DNA of 15,628 bases from JAAFKA01 sp043748455 (GTDB lineage: Bacteria; Bacteroidota; Bacteroidia; Cytophagales; Thermoflexibacteraceae), in assembly GCA_043748455.1 (NCBI GenBank), contig JAYTNF010000423.1, positions 1-15,628 on the forward strand, written 5' to 3'. Both the position numbers and the translations under genes were made by a program. Below the pieces are notes generated by a model, which made no database searches, was not told the DNA's origin, and saw only the letters and a program-made list of their open reading frames with translations. Of the stretch, positions 7,154 through 14,738 are shown piece by piece. Positions within the stretch are counted from its first letter, which is position 1, and the number at the start of each line of letters is the position of its first letter.

Positions 7154-7218
7154 TTTTGTCCTTATGAGCAAAGTGAAGAGTTTAACGCAGATTCTTTGCT
7201 CTGCTCATAAGGACAAAA
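7154..7218. terminator. Variant hairpin of the GTCATTCTGAGC family at a convergent junction
   Basis: The arms at 7154-7170 and 7202-7218 are perfect 17-base inverse complements, extending imperfectly to 26 bases each around a 13-base loop. The core reads GTCCTTATGAGC instead of GTCATTCTGAGC, and both changed bases are matched in the other arm. It starts 4 bases after the DUF2147 stop and has T and A flanks on both strands. A related half-copy follows at 7222-7237. Confidence 0.8.
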
Positions 7219-7221
7219 TTT

Positions 7222-7237
7222 ACTCATAATGACAAAA
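7222..7237. repeat. Half-copy remnant of the hairpin family
   Basis: ACTCATAATGACAAAA resembles the right arm of the family (GCTCAGAATGACAAAA) with no matching left arm nearby. It lies directly after the intact variant copy and before the end of the phosphatase gene. Confidence 0.45.
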
Positions 7238-7264
7238 CAATTTGTTTAAAATAGCAAAAATTAC

Positions 7265-8404
7265 CTAAATCCTAAAACCTACCACCAAAATATCATCAGT
7301 TTGTTTGGCTTCTCCTTTCCAATCTGCAAAGGTAAACTTAAACTTTACTTGCTGTTCTGCCATTGTTAAATGACTAAACTGCATAATTGTTTCTTTTAAC
7401 CGTTTACGCATAAATTTTTCACGTTTTGCACTAAATTGGCTTTGATAACCATCTGTGGTCATATAAAATGAATCATTATCTTGATAATTAATAACAGTAT
7501 TAGTATATTGTTTTTGCAACCTAGTAAGTTGCCCACCAATTTCAAATATAGAACCTTTCACTTCTATAAGTTGTTTCTCTAACTCGGTTGTTTTAACTTG
7601 ATAAAGTGTTTGTTTTGCAGCAGCAAAAGTCAGTGTTTGCAAAGCATTATTAATAGCAATGATAGAAATATCCATACCATCATGAGTAGAGTCTTGTCCT
7701 TGCATGAGTGAAGTCGTAATTTTTTTATCTAACAATTCTAAGATAACATCGGGTGATATATTTTCATTTGTATTAATAATTTCTTCTAATAATGCACTAC
7801 CCATAATAGTCATAAAAGCACCTGGCACGCCATGACCAGTACAATCAGCAACTACGAAAATCTTAATAGTATTTACTTCTGAATACCAATAAAAATCTCC
7901 AGAAACCACATTTAAAGGAGCATAAAACAAGAAAAATTCTCTAAAACTTGAGGTTACTTTTTGACGGTCTGGCAATAATGCACTTTGAATACGTTTTGCA
8001 CGCTGAATGGCGGCATGATGGTTTACATGTGCTTGCTGTAATTCCATGGTTTGGTTTTCTAATAAAATATATGCAGCCTTCAAATCTTTTGACATCTTAA
8101 CCACTCTTTCCGTTTCTTCGAGTTGTTCTTGAGCTGCTTGCAACTGCTCGTATGCAATTTGCAAAGCTACTTTTCGTTCGAGTAACTCTTGATTAGTGGC
8201 TGTAAGTTCTTGAGAACTTATATCCATGGTATGTTCTATAAGCTGACGGTCTTCCTCATATTGTTTATAAGTATCACTAACAACTTGCAAAAGTGCAACA
8301 AATTCGGGTGGAATTGTCGCACCTTTGCCAAACGACTTTCTAAGCTGTCGTTCTAAGACTTTGTGATACTTAATTTCATCATTTTTTTCCATTCCCAAAC
8401 CCAT
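7265..8404 (-). CDS. SpoIIE-type PP2C serine phosphatase with N-terminal coiled coil
   Basis: 379 residues, cytosolic. Residues 14-70 hold a helical segment (VLERQLRKSFG, EEDRQLIEHTMDISSQEL) like that found before kinase or phosphatase domains in other bacterial signalling proteins. A long coiled coil covers about 62-135. The PP2C/SpoIIE domain covers about 140-379, with metal-ligand motifs SGDFYW (168-173), VADCTGHGVPGAF (185-197), DGMD (242-245), TTDG (316-319) and TDD (369-371), so it should be active. SpoIIE-family enzymes typically dephosphorylate anti-sigma-factor antagonists in partner-switching pathways; no such partner is in this window. The start is 3 bases after the stop of the FIST gene, which implies cotranscription and translational coupling. 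An ATG at 8392 is a possible second start. Transfer or decay is not suggested. Confidence 0.92.
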   Translation of the reverse strand: MGLGMEKNDEIKYHKVLERQLRKSFGKGATIPPEFVALLQVVSDTYKQYEEDRQLIEHTMDISSQELTATNQELLERKVALQIAYEQLQAAQEQLEETERVVKMSKDLKAAYILLENQTMELQQAHVNHHAAIQRAKRIQSALLPDRQKVTSSFREFFLFYAPLNVVSGDFYWYSEVNTIKIFVVADCTGHGVPGAFMTIMGSALLEEIINTNENISPDVILELLDKKITTSLMQGQDSTHDGMDISIIAINNALQTLTFAAAKQTLYQVKTTELEKQLIEVKGSIFEIGGQLTRLQKQYTNTVINYQDNDSFYMTTDGYQSQFSAKREKFMRKRLKETIMQFSHLTMAEQQVKFKFTFADWKGEAKQTDDILVVGFRI

Positions 8405-8407
8405 TTT

Positions 8408-9547
8408 TTATCTTTCTGATAAAAGTGTAACTGTCATTGTTTGATTATGTAATAAACATGGCTTAAACTTAGTAAATGGTGCTAATTCACCATAAGAATA
8501 AAAACCTGAAATTGTGGCTTGGTCGCCAATAACACTTCTTACAGCTTCAAGTTCGTCTTCTATGCGTTGCCCCATAACTAATTTTCGCCCAACACAGCTC
8601 ACCAAAATAGCAAGGTCTGCATCAACCGCCAAAATTTCTTTACTACTTTCACTTGCTTGCTCTGCCCCATCAACCAACTTTTCAAAATTAGCTTTCATTA
8701 ATCTAACTTTGCTACCTTGAGGAATATCTCCTGCAAAAGTCATACTTTGTTTTGCTTCGTCAATCGTTAATATTGTACGAACTAACAAATTATTTGCAGC
8801 ATCTTTATTTTCTAAACTTAACGGAAACAACAAAGCTGACGCAGGAAGTTCTGCAGCTTTTTCGCCCAGATAAGTTTTATAAAGCTCTAATGCTGGCTTT
8901 CCATCAAGTTCATAAAGTACATTATCTTCTGATTTTGTAACCATTCTTTCAGGTCCAAAAGCCTCCCAACCACCAATAGAAGCATAACCTAATTGAATAT
9001 GATTGCCATATAATCCAAAAGCAACAACTTGATTAGACGTTGGTGCTTCATTTAAACCAACTACTGTTTTTTGAAAGGCAGCAGCATCTCCTGCAAGTCC
9101 ACCTGTAACAGAAACCGTTGAAGGAAGTACAGATAAAAAACCTTCGGCTAAATCTGAGCCATTGACCACAAGCCCATCAGAAACAACAAAAACATGCTTT
9201 AAATCATCTGCTAATAGTGATTTTGCTAGGAAAACTCCTGCATCATTACTATTTATATCTTGACTAATAGTAGTCTTGGCTACTTTGACTGATGTTTTTT
9301 CAAAATAAACAGCCGTTGCCACAATCGTATTGTCATAAACTTCTATATCAATAATTTCCCCAGCAGTTGAGCCACTCAATAAATGTGCATTAGGATACAT
9401 TTTGCGAAGTTCCTCAAACTTAGAAACATCTTCAAGAAGTTGCCTATTTCCAAAAATTAGGACTAATTGTGCCAAGTCTTGCAATGTGTTTGTAGAAGTA
9501 TTTGTCCAACCTGTTGTAGGCTTCCAATGTTGTTGCTCCGTTTTCAT
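8408..9547 (-). CDS. FIST-domain sensor protein (FIST_N and FIST_C)
   Basis: 379 residues with no signal peptide or membrane helix, so cytosolic. FIST_N covers about 25-215, with GSTAGEI (59-65), a VSDG strand turn (122-125), VTGGLAGD (147-154) and ASIGGWEAFGP (189-199). FIST_C covers about 220-365, with LVSCVGRK (315-322), FYSYGELAPF (349-358) and the closing NQTMTVTLL (368-376). FIST domains are predicted small-ligand (amino-acid) sensors and are usually encoded beside, or fused to, signalling output proteins. Here the partner is the SpoIIE-type phosphatase three bases downstream. There is no output domain of its own. The start is the first ATG after an A/T-rich leader with no Shine-Dalgarno, and a 55-base palindrome lies upstream at 9634-9688. 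Confidence 0.92.
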   Translation of the reverse strand: MKTEQQHWKPTTGWTNTSTNTLQDLAQLVLIFGNRQLLEDVSKFEELRKMYPNAHLLSGSTAGEIIDIEVYDNTIVATAVYFEKTSVKVAKTTISQDINSNDAGVFLAKSLLADDLKHVFVVSDGLVVNGSDLAEGFLSVLPSTVSVTGGLAGDAAAFQKTVVGLNEAPTSNQVVAFGLYGNHIQLGYASIGGWEAFGPERMVTKSEDNVLYELDGKPALELYKTYLGEKAAELPASALLFPLSLENKDAANNLLVRTILTIDEAKQSMTFAGDIPQGSKVRLMKANFEKLVDGAEQASESSKEILAVDADLAILVSCVGRKLVMGQRIEDELEAVRSVIGDQATISGFYSYGELAPFTKFKPCLLHNQTMTVTLLSER

Positions 9548-9633
9548 AAAAAAATATTTGATTTATTACTTGTGTAAGGTAATGAAATAAAAATGTAAAA
9601 TGCAAATAAGTAACAAGACAAAATAAATGTATA

Positions 9634-9688
9634 ACAGACTTTAGTCTGTAAAATATTGATAATCAAAACTTTACAGACTAAAGTCTGT
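9634..9688. repeat. 55-bp palindrome made of two AGACTTTAGTCT palindromes
   Basis: Two copies of the ACAGACT-N2-AGTCTGT palindrome (9634-9649 and 9673-9688) are arranged in opposition. The 27-base halves 9634-9660 and 9662-9688 pair at 25 positions. It lies 87 bases upstream of the FIST start and 110 bases beyond the osmC stop. It could form a cruciform, bind a dimeric protein, or be a dispersed repeat that inserted here. Confidence 0.75.
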
Positions 9689-9713
9689 GATACAAACTAT
9701 ATTTTAAATTTTG

Positions 9714-9760
9714 TTTATCATTCTTCGCTTTGCTGGTGCAACCTTGCTTATAATGACAAA
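9714..9760. repeat. Degenerate hairpin of the GTCATTCTGAGC family after the OsmC-like gene
   Basis: TTTATCATT (9714-9722) pairs with AATGACAAA (9752-9760) with one G-U pair; the inner part (TTCGCTTTGC, GCTTAT) is recognisable but no longer complementary. It lies 39 bases past the stop of the OsmC-like gene on the minus strand. Confidence 0.5.
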
Positions 9761-9798
9761 ACTTTGTTTTGAATATCCAAAAGACTTTCGTAAAAAGT

Positions 9799-10215
9799 CT
9801 ATGATATTATCTCAAAAGAATAACTAATTTTTATAGATTTATCAAAAGTTGCACCAACTGAACAGTATTTTTCTACGCCCATTGTTACAGCTTTTTGTAC
9901 TTTCTCAGCATCTAAGTTGCCAAAAAAAGTAAATTTCATGTCAATTTCTGTAAATGGTGCTGGAATTGCGTTTGGTTCACGTTCTCCTGTTACAGAAATT
10001 TTTACATCTTTTACTTCTTGACGTTGTTTTTTTAAAATAATCAACATATCAAACACACTACATGTAGCAATGGCTGACAATAATAACTGCATAGGTCGCA
10101 TACCTGCGTTATGTCCACCAATAGCCTCTGCTGCATCAACCTGCAATGTCTTAGCATCTTCATTTTTTGCTTCAAAGTGAAAGGCATCATCTAGACGGTT
10201 AATTTCAATTTTCAT
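9799..10215 (-). CDS. OsmC/Ohr-family protein
   Basis: 138 residues, cytosolic. The family fold is visible: GGHNAGMRPMQLLLSAIATC (33-52) with the first reactive Cys at 52, a long helix SVFDMLIILKKQRQEV, strands KISVTGERE and IDMKFTFFG, the helix LDAEKVQKAVTMGVEKYC with the second Cys at 118, then SVGATFDKSIKISYSF. OsmC and Ohr proteins use this Cys pair as thiol peroxidases against organic hydroperoxides, recycled by lipoylated proteins or other thiols. The motif spacing resembles the OsmC/YhfA branch more than Ohr, so the physiological substrate is open. The frame opens at 10290 inside a degenerate hairpin repeat; 10215 is chosen because the fold begins there. nuoC lies 99 bases upstream on the same strand. 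Confidence 0.88.
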   Translation of the reverse strand: MKIEINRLDDAFHFEAKNEDAKTLQVDAAEAIGGHNAGMRPMQLLLSAIATCSVFDMLIILKKQRQEVKDVKISVTGEREPNAIPAPFTEIDMKFTFFGNLDAEKVQKAVTMGVEKYCSVGATFDKSIKISYSFEIIS

Positions 10216-10272
10216 GCTTATATAAGTTTTGGAAATAATTTTAATAATGACACGACTTATTTGTCTTTGTAA

Positions 10273-10299
10273 TTTTGTCATTCTTGCCAATCTCAGAAT
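10273..10299. repeat. Decayed hairpin of the GTCATTCTGAGC family after nuoC
   Basis: TTTTGTCATTCT (10273-10284) is a good left arm, but only AGAAT (10295-10299) of the right arm remains before an A/T run. It lies about 15 bases past the nuoC stop and creates the false upstream start of the OsmC-like frame. Confidence 0.5.
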
Positions 10300-10314
10300 T
10301 AAAAAATTAAAAAA

Positions 10315-10818
10315 TTATTCTTTCTCATATTTTACACCAATTCCGTGATATTTTTCTTGGGCAATATAATCTTTTCTCAACGGATAACCTTCCCAATCGG
10401 CAGGCATTAAAATTCTCCGTAAATCTGAATGCCCAATAAAATTGACACCCAATAAATCATAAATTTCACGTTCTTGCCAATTTGCAGTTCCCCATAAATG
10501 CGATAAAGTTGGCATAATTGGCAAATAATTTGCATTATTTTCGTCATTGCGTGCTAATTTAACTTTTATAGCAATACCAATATTTTGAGTAATGGCATAA
10601 AAATTATAAACAAGTTCTATGCAATTTTCTTTTAGAAAATCTAAACCTGTAATACAAGCAAGTTGGTCAAAATACAACGGTTTTAGGGCTTCACAAATTG
10701 CCACAAAATTTTCTGCATGTACTTCTATTGTATTTTGTAGAGCCGTAATATTTGTTGAAATGATGGCGTTTTCGTGAATATTTTGCCTTAAATGTGCAAT
10801 GATTTCTTCAATAGTCAT
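10315..10818 (-). CDS. nuoC: NADH dehydrogenase (complex I) subunit C
   Basis: 167 residues, matching stand-alone NuoC in size. This subunit belongs to the hydrophilic arm of the proton-pumping NADH:quinone oxidoreductase and contacts NuoD near the quinone site. The 30-kDa-subunit signature is complete: NWQEREIYDLLGVNFIGHSD (113-132) followed by LRRILMPADWEGYPLRKDY (133-151), with an earlier conserved FDQLACITGLDF strand (50-61). The start MTIEEIIAHL is natural and lies 2 bases from a 10-bp direct repeat (10821-10841). In most genomes nuoC is followed by nuoD; here the next gene on the strand is OsmC-like and the other neighbour is an unrelated secreted protein, so the gene is isolated from its operon within this window. 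No mutation suggests inactivity. Confidence 0.95.
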   Translation of the reverse strand: MTIEEIIAHLRQNIHENAIISTNITALQNTIEVHAENFVAICEALKPLYFDQLACITGLDFLKENCIELVYNFYAITQNIGIAIKVKLARNDENNANYLPIMPTLSHLWGTANWQEREIYDLLGVNFIGHSDLRRILMPADWEGYPLRKDYIAQEKYHGIGVKYEKE

Positions 10819-10820
10819 AA

Positions 10821-10841
10821 AATTATCACAGAATTATCACA
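10821..10841. promoter_or_regulatory. Tandem 10-base direct repeat just before nuoC
   Basis: AATTATCACA occurs at 10821-10830 and 10832-10841, one base apart, giving an 11-base period, about one helical turn. On the nuoC strand it reads TGTGATAATT twice, ending 2 bases before the ATG. It lies in the 67-bp gap shared with the divergent T9SS gene. A tandem operator or a translation-control site is possible; chance in AT-rich DNA is not excluded. Confidence 0.4.
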
Positions 10842-10850
10842 AAATTGTTT

Positions 10851-10858
10851 TAATTTTG
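10851..10858 (+). promoter_or_regulatory. Candidate -7 element of the T9SS-sorted gene
   Basis: TAATTTTG matches TAnnTTTG exactly. Transcription would begin near 10865, giving a leader of about 20 bases before the ATG at 10886 and excluding the upstream ATG at 10799. A TTG -33 element at normal spacing is not evident. Confidence 0.45.
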
Positions 10859-10885
10859 CATTTTAATACAAACCTACTAAAAATT

Positions 10886-12505
10886 ATGAAATTATCTTTA
10901 ACATCATCTCTAAAATTATCTTTATTTAGCTTTCTAATATTTACCAATATATTATTTTGTACAAAAAAATCTTTTGCACAAGATTGCAACAATTTAAAAC
11001 CTGTTTGTGGTAGTGGAAACATACAATTTAATCCTCAAGGCAAAGGAATTAATGACTTTGGAATTGCAGGCAACCAAGCAGGTTGTTTTAGTGAAGGCGA
11101 AAATAATTCGGCTTGGTATAAAATAAGAATTATTAAAGACGGCACATTTACATTATCAATAACACCACAAAACTCAAATGATGATTATGATTTTGGCATT
11201 TGGGGACCTAATGTAACTTGCACTTCATTAGGCACACCTATTCGTTGTAACACTGCCGCAGCTGTTGGCAATACGGGTTTGGTAGAAAATGCGGCTAACA
11301 CATCACAAGGACCTGGGAATGGTTCAAATAAAAGTAGCAGTATGGAAGTGAAAGCTGGCGAAGATTATTTTATTCTCATTGATAATGCAAGCAAACAAGG
11401 TGCTTCTTTTGACCTTAGTTTTGGTGGAACTGCAACATTAGGTGAGGTTATTGAAGCTGATTTTCTCATTAACCCAACTCTTTGTGGCAAAATGCAACTA
11501 ATTAGTCGTGCAACCTCTTGTAATGGGCAACGATTGCAACACGAATGGACAATCACAGATAAACAAGGCAATAAAATTGCAACTGACAGCAATGAAAACC
11601 CCCTATTTGACCTAAATATACCTACTACATATATAGCAACGCTGAAAGTTACTTCATTAAGTGGTATAGCTAAATCTGAGAAAAGTAAAGAAATTGTTAT
11701 TAAAGATGTAATTACAGCAACACTGAAAAGCGAAGTAAATTGTAATCAAATTTTATCAACAGTTAGTGCTTTGTCTTGTTACAATAAAAACTATGTTTAT
11801 GAATGGAATATTACAGATTCAAAAAACAAAAATGTATTTAACCAAAAAGGAATAAGTGCCTCTCAAACAACATATTTGAATAGTGGAACTTATAAATTGA
11901 GTGTAAAAGTTACGAATGATTTAGGCACAACTGTAACGAAAGATGAAACCTTAGTTGTTGATGTGCCAACTTTACAAATTTCTGCACCCACAAAATCCTG
12001 TTTTGAAGAAGGGCAAAAGACAGAACTAAGTGCTAAAATCATTGCACAAAAATTGCCTACAAAATATGAAATTAATTGGTATCATGAGAATGGCACTAAT
12101 TTGGGTAGTGGTGAAACCATTAAAGTTTCATCTGCTGGCAACTATACTGCAACATTGAGTTATGAATCTTGTAAAATTGGTAGCAATACTGTCAAAGTAA
12201 ATGAATATTGTCCACCTGTGGTTTATGTACCTACGGCTTTTTCACCAAATGGTGATGGTTTAAATGATAATTTGACTGTTTGGGGCAAAAGATTTGTTAA
12301 TTTAACTGTTGAGGTTTACGACCAATGGGGCAATGTGATTTTTGCCAATAAAATAGCCTCCGAAAATGAAAAAGTTTCATGGGACGGCACCGCCAAAAGT
12401 GGAACTTTTGTGCCTTCTGGTACTTATGTTGTGCAAACCTATTATTTTGATTCTGTAACTTCGCATGTACACATAGAACAAGTGATAACAACCCTAATAA
12501 GATAA
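10886..12505 (+). CDS. T9SS-sorted multidomain surface protein (gliding-motility-type C-terminus)
   Basis: 539 residues. A signal peptide (1-31, ending KSFA before QDC) is followed by a Cys-rich PPC-like beta-sandwich (about 33-182: GCFSEGENNSAWYKI, DDYDFGIWG, IRCNTAA, AGEDYFILIDN), PKD- or Ig-like repeats (about 185-275, 276-360, 361-442; each with EWxIxD or similar and paired Cys), and a C-terminal sorting domain (446-539) opening VPTAFSPNGDGLND and containing YDQWGNVIF and WDGT. That last domain is the gliding-motility-associated CHU_C type, which directs export through the type IX secretion system and attachment to the surface. No enzyme domain is visible, so an adhesive or structural role is likely. 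I chose 10886 over 10799 because the signal peptide begins there and a TAnnTTTG element lies between the two. It is convergent with dsbD. Confidence 0.92.
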   Translation: MKLSLTSSLKLSLFSFLIFTNILFCTKKSFAQDCNNLKPVCGSGNIQFNPQGKGINDFGIAGNQAGCFSEGENNSAWYKIRIIKDGTFTLSITPQNSNDDYDFGIWGPNVTCTSLGTPIRCNTAAAVGNTGLVENAANTSQGPGNGSNKSSSMEVKAGEDYFILIDNASKQGASFDLSFGGTATLGEVIEADFLINPTLCGKMQLISRATSCNGQRLQHEWTITDKQGNKIATDSNENPLFDLNIPTTYIATLKVTSLSGIAKSEKSKEIVIKDVITATLKSEVNCNQILSTVSALSCYNKNYVYEWNITDSKNKNVFNQKGISASQTTYLNSGTYKLSVKVTNDLGTTVTKDETLVVDVPTLQISAPTKSCFEEGQKTELSAKIIAQKLPTKYEINWYHENGTNLGSGETIKVSSAGNYTATLSYESCKIGSNTVKVNEYCPPVVYVPTAFSPNGDGLNDNLTVWGKRFVNLTVEVYDQWGNVIFANKIASENEKVSWDGTAKSGTFVPSGTYVVQTYYFDSVTSHVHIEQVITTLIR

Positions 12506-12510
12506 GAGTT

Positions 12511-12545
12511 TTTTGTCATTCTGAGCAAAGCGAAGAATGACAAAA
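12511..12545. terminator. Hairpin of the GTCATTCTGAGC family at a convergent junction
   Basis: TTTTGTCATTCT (12511-12522) and AGAATGACAAAA (12534-12545) pair perfectly around an 11-base loop, with outer GAGTT and AACTC extending the symmetry. It begins 5 bases past the T9SS gene stop and 35 bases before the dsbD stop, with T- and A-runs for both directions, so it suits a shared bidirectional terminator. Confidence 0.8.
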
Positions 12546-12579
12546 CTCATTTTTAATTTCAAAAAAGACAACAAGTCTA

Positions 12580-14721
12580 TTATTTATAGGCTTGTTTTGC
12601 CTTATCCAAAAAATCTACAAAGTTTTTGCTATCAAGATTATAAGCTATTGGAGTTAGTAGAGGTTTATCTACCAAACCATTTTTACCTAAAACCACATAA
12701 TAAGGTTGTGCATTATTATTGAAATAACTAATTTGCAAATCTGCGTTAATTTTGCCAATAGTTTTCTTAATTTTGCTATCATATTTTGAAGTAACCCATT
12801 CATTTTCAGGCAATTCTGTTGGGTCATCAACGTATAATGCTAACAAAATAAAATCATTTTCTAGTCTTTGCAATACTTCTGGCACAGACCAAACTGTTGC
12901 TTCCATTTCCCTACAATTTACACAGCCATGACCTGTAAAATCTATGAAAATAGGCTTATTTTGTGCTTTTGAAGCCAACAAAGCCTCGTTATAATCAAAA
13001 TATCCTTGCAAACCATGAGGAAACTTAAATTTATCGCCATATTTTACGAGCAATTTATTGTTTTGTAAATTATTTGAAAGATTACTATTTTGAGAAACTC
13101 GCAAAGCATCAAGCAAATCAAATTCTAAACTTGTTTGTGGTGGCAAATAACCTGCTAAGGCTTTCAACGGAGCACCAATAAGTCCAGGGATTAAGTAAGC
13201 CACGAATGCAAAAGTCAAAATAGCTAATATCAATCTTGGCGTACCAATATTTTCTTCTTTGCTGTCATGAGAAAGATGGATTTTGCCTAATAAATACAAG
13301 CCCATGCACGCAAAAATTGCAATCCATAAGGCTAAATAAATATGTCTTGGCAAGATTTCCCAATGATAAACTTGGTCGGCAGTACTCAAAAATTTTAATG
13401 CTAAGGCTAATTCGATAAACCCTAAAACTACTTTTACGGAATTTAACCAGCCTCCAGATTTTGGCAGACTTTGCAACCATGAAGGAAATAAGGCAAATAG
13501 CGTAAAAGGAATAGCAAAAGCAGAGGAAAAAGCAAACATTCCGATAACAGGTTTCAAAATTTGTCCATTGGCAGAAGCTACCAAAATACTGCCTGCAATA
13601 GGGCCTGTACACGAAAAAGAAACCAAAACTAAGGTAAAAGCCATGAAAAATACACCAACTAAGCCGCCTTTTTCAGATTTTTCGTCTATTTTATTCACTA
13701 ATTGGTGTGGCATCACAATTTCATAAGCACCAAAAAATGAGAAAGCAAAAACTAAGAAAATAACAAAAAATAACACATTCGGTATCCAATGTGTTGCTAA
13801 CCAATTTGCGGCATCAGCACCAAATAATCTGGAAACTACAAAACCGATAAAAGTATAAATTCCAATAATTGAAAAGCCATAAAACATGGCTTGGAAGATG
13901 CCTTCGCTGCGTTTTTTTTGTTTAGAAGTGAAAAAAGAAACTGTCATCGGAATCATAGGAAACACACATGGTGTAAGCAAAGCTGCCAAACCTCCTAAAA
14001 ATGCTAACAAGGCAAAAGTTAGTAATGATTCTGATTTCTCTGTAGTTTCGGTTGGCTGATTTGTTAAAATTTCAACTTTTTCAGAGTTTTGCAATGGCAC
14101 TATTTCATCTTTTTTTGTACTATTGTTCAAGGTATCAATAGTTGTTGTTTCACTATTTTGTGTAGTTTTTACTGTGTTATTTGTTGCACTATCTGCTGTA
14201 TTTTGATTTGTAATTACTTTTACCTTTTCAATATTTTCGTCTTCAATAATTGTAAGTTTATTGAGCAAAAATTCTTCTTCAAGTGGAATACATTTTCCAT
14301 CTATGTCGCTGCAAGTCAAGCCATTAACACTTCCTGTGAGTTTAAAATTTTTGCTAAGAATTTTTATCTTTTGGCGAAACTCGGCTTTGCCATCAAAATA
14401 GCTTACGTTTGCTTCCCAAGTTTTATCAAATTTTGTGATAGATTTTGTGATTTCCTTAGTTTCGCCAACCAAGCTAAAACTTGCATTTTCAGCAAACTTA
14501 AATGTAGTTGGCAATGCTACATCAGGTGGCAATTTCATAGCATAAAGATGCCAACTTTTTTCGAGTGTTGCCACCAAAATAATATCAATAGTTTCTCCTA
14601 TTTTGGCTTTTTGTGTGGAAAGTTTAATGTCCCATTTTGCGGGTGTTAAGACTTGTGCAAATACTTGTGTAAAAATATTTGTAGCCAATAAAATAAGTAA
14701 TACTAAAAGTAGTTTTTTCAT
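12580..14721 (-). CDS. dsbD: Thiol:disulfide interchange protein DsbD
   Basis: 713 residues with all three DsbD parts. A signal peptide (1-23) precedes the periplasmic alpha domain, whose reactive pair is Cys137 and Cys144 (TCSDIDGKC). A Thr/Asn/Glu-rich linker (160-228) leads into about eight membrane helices (232-516), with the membrane Cys pair at TPCVFPMIP (Cys252) and SFSCTGPIAG (Cys371). The C-terminal thioredoxin-like domain (575-713) has GHGCVNC (Cys600, Cys603). DsbD passes electrons from cytosolic thioredoxin across the inner membrane to keep periplasmic thiols reduced, serving disulfide isomerases and cytochrome c maturation. All six cysteines are present, so it should work. The upstream gene on the strand encodes a secreted HMA-domain protein 111 bases away, with a terminator-like hairpin between them. 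The N-terminal start is the first ATG before the signal peptide. Confidence 0.96.
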   Translation of the reverse strand: MKKLLLVLLILLATNIFTQVFAQVLTPAKWDIKLSTQKAKIGETIDIILVATLEKSWHLYAMKLPPDVALPTTFKFAENASFSLVGETKEITKSITKFDKTWEANVSYFDGKAEFRQKIKILSKNFKLTGSVNGLTCSDIDGKCIPLEEEFLLNKLTIIEDENIEKVKVITNQNTADSATNNTVKTTQNSETTTIDTLNNSTKKDEIVPLQNSEKVEILTNQPTETTEKSESLLTFALLAFLGGLAALLTPCVFPMIPMTVSFFTSKQKKRSEGIFQAMFYGFSIIGIYTFIGFVVSRLFGADAANWLATHWIPNVLFFVIFLVFAFSFFGAYEIVMPHQLVNKIDEKSEKGGLVGVFFMAFTLVLVSFSCTGPIAGSILVASANGQILKPVIGMFAFSSAFAIPFTLFALFPSWLQSLPKSGGWLNSVKVVLGFIELALALKFLSTADQVYHWEILPRHIYLALWIAIFACMGLYLLGKIHLSHDSKEENIGTPRLILAILTFAFVAYLIPGLIGAPLKALAGYLPPQTSLEFDLLDALRVSQNSNLSNNLQNNKLLVKYGDKFKFPHGLQGYFDYNEALLASKAQNKPIFIDFTGHGCVNCREMEATVWSVPEVLQRLENDFILLALYVDDPTELPENEWVTSKYDSKIKKTIGKINADLQISYFNNNAQPYYVVLGKNGLVDKPLLTPIAYNLDSKNFVDFLDKAKQAYK

Positions 14722-14738
14722 GATTTTATTTGTTGTAA

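Noticed and set aside
10216..10290. Upstream extension of the OsmC-like gene
   Set aside because: The added residues come from a decayed hairpin repeat and AT-rich leader; the OsmC fold begins at 10215.
14089..14649. A 186-codon plus-strand frame opposite dsbD
   Set aside because: It is the antisense of the DsbD linker and alpha domain, rich in Cys and Phe with no domain pattern, while the minus strand encodes a complete DsbD.
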